A stretch of 11,236 nucleotides of DNA from positions 1-11,236 of the forward strand of contig JACMLK010000382.1 in NCBI GenBank assembly GCA_014379665.1, written 5' to 3'. The stretch's first letter is position 1; every line of letters begins with the position of its first letter. The notes below the pieces were generated by a model. It was not told where the DNA came from. It saw only the letters and a program-made list of their open reading frames with translations, and ran no database searches. Made by a program: the position numbers and the translations under genes. The stretch comes from Saprospiraceae bacterium. Its GTDB lineage: Bacteria > Bacteroidota > Bacteroidia > Chitinophagales > Saprospiraceae. Shown piece after piece: positions 1 through 6,451 of this stretch.

Positions 1-782
1 CCATCCATGGAGACCGGCAGGAAATGTTTCGGTACATAGGGTACGTTTTCAGGAGAATAAACTGCTGGTTTGTTGTTTTTATCTGCATATATTCTGAAAA
101 TGGAAAAGTCACCGGTATGCCTTGGCCAGACCCAATTGTCAGTATCAGATCCAAATTTACCAATGGATTCCGGTGGAGCGCCCACTAATCTGACATCTCT
201 GTATATCGTGGTAACAAATGCAAAATACTGGTTGCCATCAAAAAAAGGTTTAATTTTCAATTCCTGATAACTCTGAAGTTGGTATGTTTTCTTTACCTCA
301 TTCAGGTTTTTATCAATAGCCGATTGTTTTTCGGTGGCATTCATATCGTTCGTTATACCTGATAAAACTTTGGCGGTTACATCATCAATTCTGTCAATAA
401 AAGTAGCTGTGAGTCCGGCATTTGGTAATTCTTCTTTATAGTTTTTAGCCCAAAATCCATTTTTAATCAGATTATTTTCAACTGATGAATGAGATTGAAT
501 GGCGTCGAAACCGCAGTGGTGATTGGTAAGTAAAAGCCCTTTGGGAGAAATAATTTCAGAGGTACAAAATCCACCAAAATGTACAATAGCGTCCTTGAGC
601 GAGCCATTATTGACACTATAAATATCATCTGCCGTAATTTTCATTCCCATGCTTTTCATTTCCTTTTCATTCAGCAGTTTGAGAAGTTGTGGCAACCACA
701 TGCCTTCGCCTGCATACGCAGCGTTAAAGAAAAACAAGATTATTAACGTGATTAAATTAGGCATTGCTTTAAAATTCATCAT
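1..782 (-). CDS. S46 family dipeptidyl peptidase (DPP7/DPP11-like), N-terminal part
   Basis: I translated the minus strand from the ATG at 782; the frame stays open to the left edge, giving 260 residues of a protein that is usually about 700. A hydrophobic signal peptide (about residues 1-24, ending in AYA) is followed by the S46 hallmark GEGMWLP. The motif TNHHCG places the catalytic histidine at residue 89. The motif NWVWPRHTGDFSIFR places the catalytic aspartate at residue 225. Both match the positions I recall for Porphyromonas DPP7. The catalytic serine and the residue that decides hydrophobic versus acidic P1 preference lie in the missing C-terminal part, so DPP7 and DPP11 cannot be told apart. 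These enzymes are periplasmic serine exopeptidases that release dipeptides from peptides. The start could also be the adjacent ATG at 779. The gene diverges from the E2 gene. Confidence 0.93.
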   Translation of the reverse strand, partial: MMNFKAMPNLITLIILFFFNAAYAGEGMWLPQLLKLLNEKEMKSMGMKITADDIYSVNNGSLKDAIVHFGGFCTSEIISPKGLLLTNHHCGFDAIQSHSSVENNLIKNGFWAKNYKEELPNAGLTATFIDRIDDVTAKVLSGITNDMNATEKQSAIDKNLNEVKKTYQLQSYQELKIKPFFDGNQYFAFVTTIYRDVRLVGAPPESIGKFGSDTDNWVWPRHTGDFSIFRIYADKNNKPAVYSPENVPYVPKHFLPVSMD

Positions 783-826
783 AGAATATTGATAATTTAT
801 GTAAGATGTTTAATAATTTTATTGGA

Positions 827-834
827 CAAAATTA
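827..834 (-). promoter_or_regulatory. Putative -7 box (TAATTTTG) for the S46 peptidase gene
   Basis: On the minus strand this octamer matches the Bacteroidota sigma-ABfr -7 consensus TAnnTTTG exactly and lies 44 bases upstream of the ATG at 782. I see no convincing TTG/TTTG -33 element at the usual distance, so the call rests on one box in AT-rich DNA and on its position. Confidence 0.4.
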
Positions 835-987
835 TAAAAAAATACCTGAACTTCGATATAATTCATTTTTAATGCACTGGCTTATGATCGATGTAAAATG
901 GATGTATAATCCACACATTCCTAAAAAGAGTTGAATAGTTGCTGATTTTAAAACGACCAACTATTACATTTGGAGTGTAAATATTCG

Positions 988-995
988 TAATTTTG
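988..995 (+). promoter_or_regulatory. Putative -7 box (TAATTTTG) for the E2 gene
   Basis: This is an exact match to TAnnTTTG, 31 bases upstream of the ATG at 1027. A TTTG at 969-972 lies upstream with a 15-base gap, shorter than the usual gap of about 19. The same octamer occurs on the other strand at 827-834, so the 783-1026 spacer probably carries two divergent promoters. Confidence 0.42.
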
Positions 996-1026
996 TGCTT
1001 TCTAAATCTAGCCGAAATCACATTGA

Positions 1027-2361
1027 ATGGCAAAAATAGAACTATTAATGCCCAAAATGGGTGAAAGTATCATTGAAGCTACTATCCTGAAGTGGGTAAA
1101 GAAAGTCGGTGATAAAGTGGCGTTGGATGAAACCATTCTTGAAATTGCCACCGATAAAGTGGATTCAGAGATTCCGTCCCCGGTGGGAGGCACTGTGGCA
1201 GAGATATTTTTTCCTGAAGAATCTGTGGTTGCGGTAGGAAAAGTAATCGCCATCATAGCTACTGAAGGTTCAGAACCACCCGTAGCTTCACCGGCGGTTA
1301 AGGAACCGGACATTCAACAAACAGCAAGTGACATTGAAAGTAATATAGCAAAAATACAATCTGACGTTTTGATTCCTGCTTTGGAGACAGTTAGCCAATC
1401 AGGTTCCGATGACAGGTTTTATTCTCCTTTAGTAAAAAGTATAGCTAAGAAAGAAAATATCTCACATTCCGAACTCGGTTCAATCAACGGAAGCGGAGCA
1501 AATGGAAGAGTAACCAAAAGTGACATCCTTAATTTTGTAACCAACCGAGGCAACATCTCTTCTACAACTCCGGCGAAAGAAATAAACCAGCCTGTTTACT
1601 CAAATCAAAATTCAACTTCTTCACCACCAAAAGCATTTACATCGATCTCAGGAAATACCGAGATCATTGAAATGGACAGAATGCGAAGACTCATTGCCGA
1701 CCATATGGTGATGTCAAAACAAACATCACCTCACGTCACTTCATTTGTCGAAGCGGATGTCACCAATTTATTCCAGTGGAGAGAAAAAAATAAAAACAGA
1801 TTTAAGGAAAAATATGGTGAAAATATCACCTTTACCCCACTATTCATAGATGCTGTTGTCAGAGCTATCAAAGACTACCCCATGGTCAATATTTCATTGG
1901 ATGGAAGTAAAATAATTGTAAAAAAGGATATTAATATTGGTATGGCGGCAGCTTTGCCTACCGGCAACCTTATCGTACCAGTAATTAAAAATGCAGACTA
2001 TCTGAATCTGGCAGGACTCACCAAAACAGTAAATGATTTTGCACGAAGAGCCAGAGAAAACAAACTGAAACCGGACGAAATCAAAGACGGAACTTTTACC
2101 ATTACCAATGTAGGTACTTTTGGCAATCTGATGGGCACTCCTATTATCAATCAACCTCAGGTTGCTATCCTGGCTACCGGCGCCATTTGTAAAAAACCAG
2201 CTGTGCTTGAGACAGAATATGGTGACGTGATAGCCATCAGACAATTGATGTTTCTGTCATTATCCTACGACCACAGAATAGTTGATGGTTCATTAGGTGG
2301 TTCTTTTCTGCGAAGAATTGCCGACTATCTTGAAAAATTTGATCCAAATACGACCATTTAA
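1027..2361 (+). CDS. Dihydrolipoamide acyltransferase, E2 of a 2-oxoacid dehydrogenase complex
   Basis: This 444-residue protein has the full E2 layout. Residues about 3-76 are a lipoyl domain, with the lipoylated lysine at K44 in the motif DKVDSE. A Pro/Ser/Thr/Gln-rich linker follows. Residues about 131-170 are the peripheral-subunit (E3/E1) binding domain, including SPLVKSIAKKE and GSGANGRVTKSDI. A second linker leads to the catalytic acyltransferase domain (about 213-440) with NVGTFG and the active-site motif SYDHRIVDG (H416, D420). E2 transfers the acyl group from the swinging lipoyl arm to CoA in the cytoplasmic complex. A single lipoyl domain and the general sequence fit branched-chain (BCKDH-type) or 2-oxoglutarate/pyruvate E2 of Bacteroidota; substrate cannot be assigned. 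No E1 or E3 gene is present here. The stop is one base before the next start. Confidence 0.93.
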   Translation: MAKIELLMPKMGESIIEATILKWVKKVGDKVALDETILEIATDKVDSEIPSPVGGTVAEIFFPEESVVAVGKVIAIIATEGSEPPVASPAVKEPDIQQTASDIESNIAKIQSDVLIPALETVSQSGSDDRFYSPLVKSIAKKENISHSELGSINGSGANGRVTKSDILNFVTNRGNISSTTPAKEINQPVYSNQNSTSSPPKAFTSISGNTEIIEMDRMRRLIADHMVMSKQTSPHVTSFVEADVTNLFQWREKNKNRFKEKYGENITFTPLFIDAVVRAIKDYPMVNISLDGSKIIVKKDINIGMAAALPTGNLIVPVIKNADYLNLAGLTKTVNDFARRARENKLKPDEIKDGTFTITNVGTFGNLMGTPIINQPQVAILATGAICKKPAVLETEYGDVIAIRQLMFLSLSYDHRIVDGSLGGSFLRRIADYLEKFDPNTTI

Positions 2362-2362
2362 T

Positions 2363-4507
2363 ATGAAATATCCACACATATTAGTAGTCTTATTATTGTC
2401 CATAGTATTTTCTATTGACATATCCGCACAGAAAGCAGTTAAAAAGCAGGGTGACCTGTACTTTGAAGCCGGAAAATACAGGGAAGCGCTGGAAGCATAT
2501 CAGAAATATAATAAAACCAATAGCGAAGCCGAACTCCTGATCAAACGAGGTATCTGTTATCTATATACCAATCAGCCGGATGCCTGTATCAGCGATATGG
2601 CAACAGCACATCAGCTCAAGTCAAAGGATTTCAGTTTATTCAAGTATTCCGGAATGGCTTATTTTATAAAACAGGATTATATTGAGGCGGCAAAATTTTA
2701 TAAGACATACCTCAGCCATTTGAAAGTGGATACGCCTGAATGGAAAAATATAGTCAATGAAATAAAAAGATGCGGATATGCAAAAAACCAAAAGTATGCG
2801 CCTCAGCTTGCTTTTGTAGAAAATCTGGGCCAAAATGTAAATACAATATATGATGATTTTGCTCCTATTCAGAGTCCGACGCTTCAGGGAAGGTATTATT
2901 TTTCATCATCCAGGGATGGCACTACCGGAGGCATGAGAAACGAAAGTGGATTGACAGATGAGGTATCAGGTATATTCTCGTCGGATATGTTTCTGGTAGA
3001 TCTGAAAGATGGAAACTGGTCTTCTGTTCTCCCGTTTGAACAACTACTTAATACACCCAAAAATGATATATTGCAGGACTTCAGCCCCGATGGGTCCATC
3101 ATATATTTTGTAAAATCTCCTGATTTAAAAACCGGAACGCTCTATACTGATACTTTTAACCTGGACCGGGATCCTTCTAAACTGCCTGTAGCAGCTGATA
3201 TCCCATTCAAAGCCGAAGCAGGAGATAAAGATCTTTTTATCTTTAACGACAGCCTTATATTGTTTGCATCGTTAAGACCGGAAGGCTTCGGTGGTTATGA
3301 TTTATATTATGCCAATAAGCAAAACAATCTATGGCAAAATCCCATAAATCTTGGTAAGGACATAAACTCGTCCGCCAATGATACAGGACCTTTCCTTGTC
3401 AAAAATGGATTGAAACTTTACTTTTCATCTGACCGTATGGAAACACTTGGCGGGTATGATATTTTTATGGCTGACCTCTCATCCCATATGGTTAACCCGG
3501 TCATTACTAATCTGGGTCTTCCTATCAATTCGACCAAAGACGATTTAGATTTTGAATTATCAGCAGACGGAATGAACGCTTTATTTTCTTCTGACCGGAT
3601 CGAATCTATAGGCGGTCTTGACCTTTATGTAGCCTATTTCAAAGCCCAGGTGTTGGATCAGCTCGCATTTGTGGATATACCTGCTTTTGTTACCTCTTTT
3701 AATAACGAAGAAGAAAATCCTGAGACATCACCCGTAAAAGCCATTATTTCTTCCCTGCCACCAAGAGATTTTGTGAGCAAGCCACTTTATTTTAAAGAAA
3801 ATGAAGACATATTAAATCCCTCCAATCTGAATCTTGTCAATAAACTTTTAGAATTATTGGTCATCTATCCTGATCTGAATGTCTTGCTTGTCAGTCATTT
3901 TATCTCGGAAGGAAGACCTGATTTTGACTTGTATTTCTCGATAAAAAGAGCTGAAAAAGTAGCTGAAAGACTCATAGCCGGTGGCATAAGCCCGCATAGA
4001 ATTTTAATGCAGGGTGGCGGAGCAAATTTCCCTTTGGCCAAGCCCCTGATCAATAGTATACCTTCCACTTTGGCAGACAAAACAAATCGCAGAATTGATG
4101 TAATAGTCCTGGCTTCTCCGGAATTAAATCTAAAAGTGACACAGGATGAACCTGCGGTGGCGCAACAATTCAGAGATACCCTGTGGGACAAATTTAATCA
4201 GCTCAATAAAGGAGTAACTTTCAGAGTCAGGTTTTCAAAGGTATCACAGATGCTGAAAAGCGATGTCTTCGGTTTGAGAAATGATGCCATCGTGGAGAAA
4301 AAAGCCAGTGATGATCAGTACACATACACCATGGGTAATTATTCAGTTTATAATGAAGCCAGATTGTTGAAGGGAGCGTTGATAAGATACGGCATGCCGG
4401 ATGCTGTCATAATACCCTATTATAAAGGTATCATGCTTGAACCTGCCAAAATAAAATCATTATCCGCAGCATTTCCTGAATTGGAAACCTACCTTAAATT
4501 TGAATAA
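2363..4507 (+). CDS. TPR / PD40 beta-propeller / OmpA-like envelope protein with SPOR-like C-terminus
   Basis: I start this gene at ATG 2363 (714 residues) because a clear signal peptide begins there (MKYPHILVVLLLSIVF...ISA, likely cut before Q23); the longer frame from 2297 lies inside the E2 gene. Residues about 26-140 are TPR-like helices (GDLYFEAGKYREALEAYQKY). Residues about 145-440 hold PD40/WD40-like blades, with repeated SPDG, YFSSDR and GGYDLY/GGYDIF motifs. Residues about 473-583 are an OmpA-like domain with IKRAEKVAERL and the ending TNRRIDV. Residues about 618-714 resemble a SPOR-like repeat (YTYTMGNYSVYNEARLLKGALIRYG). The layout recalls PorE of the type IX secretion system and its paralogues, which link outer membrane and peptidoglycan. 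Here the carboxypeptidase-like regulatory domain and a lipobox are absent. Isoleucine 514 occupies the place of the peptidoglycan-binding aspartate, while the arginine (R529) is kept. The gene is probably cotranscribed with the E2 gene. Confidence 0.85.
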   Translation: MKYPHILVVLLLSIVFSIDISAQKAVKKQGDLYFEAGKYREALEAYQKYNKTNSEAELLIKRGICYLYTNQPDACISDMATAHQLKSKDFSLFKYSGMAYFIKQDYIEAAKFYKTYLSHLKVDTPEWKNIVNEIKRCGYAKNQKYAPQLAFVENLGQNVNTIYDDFAPIQSPTLQGRYYFSSSRDGTTGGMRNESGLTDEVSGIFSSDMFLVDLKDGNWSSVLPFEQLLNTPKNDILQDFSPDGSIIYFVKSPDLKTGTLYTDTFNLDRDPSKLPVAADIPFKAEAGDKDLFIFNDSLILFASLRPEGFGGYDLYYANKQNNLWQNPINLGKDINSSANDTGPFLVKNGLKLYFSSDRMETLGGYDIFMADLSSHMVNPVITNLGLPINSTKDDLDFELSADGMNALFSSDRIESIGGLDLYVAYFKAQVLDQLAFVDIPAFVTSFNNEEENPETSPVKAIISSLPPRDFVSKPLYFKENEDILNPSNLNLVNKLLELLVIYPDLNVLLVSHFISEGRPDFDLYFSIKRAEKVAERLIAGGISPHRILMQGGGANFPLAKPLINSIPSTLADKTNRRIDVIVLASPELNLKVTQDEPAVAQQFRDTLWDKFNQLNKGVTFRVRFSKVSQMLKSDVFGLRNDAIVEKKASDDQYTYTMGNYSVYNEARLLKGALIRYGMPDAVIIPYYKGIMLEPAKIKSLSAAFPELETYLKFE

Positions 4508-4512
4508 TTGTC

Positions 4513-5103
4513 TTATTCATTGAGCATATCAAATATCCTGTCGAGTTCATCAAATGATTTTACACCTGTTCTCTCTTCTTCTCCACCCCTTAAGATAAGT
4601 CCGAAGGATGGCAGTACCTTACACATTTCATCCAAGTCATCAATTTTTAAATTAATATCGAGATAAGATGGTTTCAATGAAAGATATTTAATCAGGTTAT
4701 TAATTTCCGGGTTACTCATCGTTGAAAACTTTTTATCTGACTTAATGACAGGATAATCATATTTAAACATGTCTTCCTCTGTCAGATTCTCAAAAATAAA
4801 ATCTTTGAAAGATGGCACACCAAATGAATTTTCGTAAGTGGCAAACACGCCTAAATGCACTGCATGGCAAAGATTCATCTCAAGCATACTTCTTATGTCA
4901 TCTTCTTCCTGCCAGCCATCAAACTCAAGGACAAATTGGGGCCCGGATACCCAATCTGTGATTTCTTTGATCTTCGCAGGCGCACAGAATCTTTCAGCCC
5001 CGGGATTGGCACAAAATCCCAGATAATCCGCACCCATGGCAGCAAAATATCTGGCATCTGTCAGATTATTAACATGACTTATTTTGACCTTGGATTTGAG
5101 CAT
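4513..5103 (-). CDS. TrpF-fold protein, probably not an active phosphoribosylanthranilate isomerase
   Basis: This 196-residue protein reads as a shortened TrpF barrel. The N-terminus (VKISHVNNLTDARYFAAMGADYLGF) lines up with the TrpF start KICGITNLEDA...GADAVGF, but the catalytic cysteine is serine (S9). R38 matches the conserved arginine after the first loop, and D149 in YLDIN lines up with the catalytic aspartate of TrpF. About 25 residues are missing after that point, removing the GG phosphate-binding strand region. The end, RGGEEERTGVKSFDELDRI (R172 onward), lines up with the TrpF SSGVE...PGKKD segment. At 196 residues it is slightly shorter than the usual 200-210. No other trp gene is nearby. 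It converges on the envelope gene with only 5 bases between stop codons. The fold is a family inference from my own reading; the present function is unknown. Confidence 0.7.
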   Translation of the reverse strand: MLKSKVKISHVNNLTDARYFAAMGADYLGFCANPGAERFCAPAKIKEITDWVSGPQFVLEFDGWQEEDDIRSMLEMNLCHAVHLGVFATYENSFGVPSFKDFIFENLTEEDMFKYDYPVIKSDKKFSTMSNPEINNLIKYLSLKPSYLDINLKIDDLDEMCKVLPSFGLILRGGEEERTGVKSFDELDRIFDMLNE

Positions 5104-5144
5104 TTTAGAGTATTTTTAAATTTTCATGTTTGAGCGAAAGCGCA

Positions 5145-5152
5145 CAAATTTA
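5145..5152 (-). promoter_or_regulatory. Putative -7 box (TAAATTTG) for the TrpF-like gene
   Basis: On the minus strand this octamer fits TAnnTTTG and sits 41 bases upstream of the ATG at 5103. No TTG is found at the usual -33 distance. The hairpin array at 5177-5269 starts 24 bases further upstream, where a -33 region or regulatory DNA would be expected. Confidence 0.4.
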
Positions 5153-5176
5153 ATTTTAGACAAGATGATTGAGCGG

Positions 5177-5269
5177 TGCTGATTTATGTCAGCATTCGAG
5201 TGATAGAAATCACTCGAAAGAGAATGAACCAAGCAAAACTTTGCTTGGCATCCTGTATTTAAAGCAGGA
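5177..5269. repeat. Array of four consecutive inverted repeats in a divergent intergenic region
   Basis: Four stem-loops follow each other in 93 bases. Stem 1 is TGCTGA/TCAGCA (5177-5182 with 5189-5194, 6-base loop). Stem 2 is a perfect 10-bp stem, TTCGAGTGAT/ATCACTCGAA (5195-5204 with 5209-5218, loop AGAA). Stem 3 is a 9-bp inverted repeat, CCAAGCAAA/TTTGCTTGG (5229-5237 with 5240-5248). Stem 4 is TCCTG/CAGGA (5251-5255 with 5265-5269, 9-base loop). Stems 1 and 2 abut without a spacer. No coding frame is supported here, and the array lies between the outward-facing -7 boxes at 5145-5152 and 5353-5360. A G/C-richer flank, GGAGGCTACGGCG, follows directly. It could be a REP-type dispersed repeat, a structured RNA or a regulatory region; the window holds only this copy. 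Confidence 0.8.
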
Positions 5270-5352
5270 GGCTACGGCGAAAAATATAACACAGTATAAA
5301 ACAAAATTTGCAGCTTGTAGACAAATGATGAAATTTTAAACATACTCTTAAC

Positions 5353-5360
5353 TATTTTTG
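5353..5360 (+). promoter_or_regulatory. Putative -7 box (TATTTTTG) for the ATL gene
   Basis: This is an exact TAnnTTTG match, 19 bases upstream of the ATG at 5380, implying a very short 5' leader. A TTG at 5315-5317 is too far upstream to be a standard -33 element, so only the -7 box supports the call. Confidence 0.4.
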
Positions 5361-5379
5361 CACAAAAGTAACAAGTCTG

Positions 5380-5745
5380 ATGACCACAGAAAAACGAACA
5401 TCAGTTAAAGATGTCAAAAATGATCATTATTTTCAGAAAGTGTTTGATGTCACGTGTATGATTCCTCCCGGCAGAGTAAGTACCTATGGAGCCATAGCTG
5501 ATTTTCTTGCGCTCGGATCGGCCAGGATGGTAGGATGGGCCCTCAACAATTGCCACTCGGCAGATTCTCAGATTCCGGCACATCGGGTAGTCAATAGAAA
5601 AGGAGAGTTGTCGGGCAGGCGTCATTTCTCCACCCCCACTATTATGGAAGAAAAACTGAAGAATGAAGGAGTAGAAATTCAGGACAATGTAGTCGTCCAT
5701 ATGCAGGAACTCTTCTGGCATCCCCGCGAAATGAAAGAATATTAA
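5380..5745 (+). CDS. Alkyltransferase-like protein (ATL), MGMT C-terminal family
   Basis: The 121 residues form a stand-alone DNA-binding domain of the O6-alkylguanine-DNA alkyltransferase family. Y36 in GRVSTYGAIAD matches the base-flipping tyrosine. SARMVGWALNN (R49) matches the helix carrying the arginine finger. The active-site PCHR motif reads PAHR, with alanine (A67) in place of the alkyl-accepting cysteine, followed by VVNRKGELSG. It therefore cannot work as a suicide methyltransferase. By family knowledge, ATL proteins such as E. coli YbaZ and Thermus TTHA1564 bind O6-alkylguanine and hand the lesion to nucleotide excision repair. The protein is cytoplasmic with no signal peptide. It is transcribed alone, divergent from the TrpF-like gene across the hairpin array. 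Length and motif order are normal for Bacteroidota members of the family. Confidence 0.92.
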   Translation: MTTEKRTSVKDVKNDHYFQKVFDVTCMIPPGRVSTYGAIADFLALGSARMVGWALNNCHSADSQIPAHRVVNRKGELSGRRHFSTPTIMEEKLKNEGVEIQDNVVVHMQELFWHPREMKEY

Positions 5746-5753
5746 TTAGTATT

Positions 5754-5811
5754 TGGTCCCACACATACCGGTGGGATGCCTTGGAGTCATCCGACCGGGA
5801 ACACCATTTTA
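5754..5811 (+). terminator. Structured element after the ATL gene, possible terminator or leader structure
   Basis: A strong imperfect hairpin pairs 5768-5778 (CCGGTGGGATG) with 5788-5798 (CATCCGACCGG): ten pairs with one G-G mismatch and a 9-base loop. An enclosing or alternative stem pairs TGG plus TCCC (5754-5760) with GGGA plus CCA (5797-5806, three-base bulge). Another exclusive pairing is TCCCAC (5757-5762) with GTGGGA (5771-5776). A short TTTT run follows at 5807-5810. Position 9 bases after the ATL stop suggests a terminator, but the T-tract is weak. The rest of the 5746-5945 spacer shows only a small GCGG/CCGC repeat (5816-5833) and no promoter consensus. Confidence 0.4.
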
Positions 5812-5945
5812 ATACGCGGTCCAACAAATCCGCAAAAAAGACACTGGAATTCATTGTGTTTTATTTTGAAAGTGAAAAATATTTCCGGTTTACACAATAT
5901 TCAAATTCAAAATCGCTTTTATAGAGCAGTAAACAATTTTATCGT

Positions 5946-6368
5946 ATGAACAGGAGTATAGTTTTATTTTTGATGATGTGCTTCAGCCAAATGCTAATGG
6001 CTCAATCTCCCATAGGTATATGGAAAAATCTGGATGATGAAGACGGAAAAGAAAAATCACACATCGAGATATATGAAAAAAACGGAAAATTGTGGGGCAA
6101 AGTCATCAAACTTCTTCCGGCTGCAACCGTCACGACATGTAATGCCTGTACAGGTGCCAATAAAGGAAAAAGTCTGGTTGGAATGGATATACTATGGGAT
6201 ATGAAAGCCAATGGAAATGTTTGGGAGGACGGACAGATACTGGATCCCAAAAATGGGAAAGTATATCACTGCAAAATGGAACCGGATGGACAGGACAAAC
6301 TGAAGGTAAGGGGTTATATAGGCATATCCCTGTTTGGAAGGACACAGACCTGGTACAGGGTAAAATAA
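5946..6368 (+). CDS. Secreted DUF2147 family protein
   Basis: The 140-residue product begins with a signal peptide (MNRSIVLFLMMCFSQMLMA, cut before QSP). The mature part has the DUF2147 pattern: an opening PIGIWKNLDDEDG, then SHIEIYEKNGKLWGKV, a short Cys pair segment (CNACTG), and the closing ILDPKNGKVY and GYIGISLFGRTQTWYRV motifs. Such proteins are small periplasmic or outer-envelope beta-sheet proteins, widespread in Bacteroidota and Proteobacteria, with no established biochemical role. The length is normal for the family. It follows the ATL gene by 200 bases and seems to be expressed separately. I see no clear TAnnTTTG box before it. Confidence 0.88.
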   Translation: MNRSIVLFLMMCFSQMLMAQSPIGIWKNLDDEDGKEKSHIEIYEKNGKLWGKVIKLLPAATVTTCNACTGANKGKSLVGMDILWDMKANGNVWEDGQILDPKNGKVYHCKMEPDGQDKLKVRGYIGISLFGRTQTWYRVK

Positions 6369-6451
6369 TTCTCCATTTTATACAATAATTACCCCATTTT
6401 CACTGTTAAAACAATAGATTATCAAATTTTATATCACTCTAAAGCCATTGT

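Noticed and set aside
1027..2361. Part of a complete pyruvate or branched-chain dehydrogenase operon
   Set aside because: No E1 alpha/beta or E3 gene is present on either side; the neighbours are an S46 peptidase and an envelope protein, so only a solitary E2 can be claimed.
2297..2362. N-terminal extension of the envelope protein from an upstream ATG at 2297
   Set aside because: These 22 residues overlap the end of the E2 gene in another frame and would bury the signal peptide that begins at ATG 2363.
5130..5143. Small GCGAAAGC tetraloop-like hairpin beside the TrpF-like promoter
   Set aside because: The stem is only two clean base pairs plus two beyond a mismatch, which is expected by chance.
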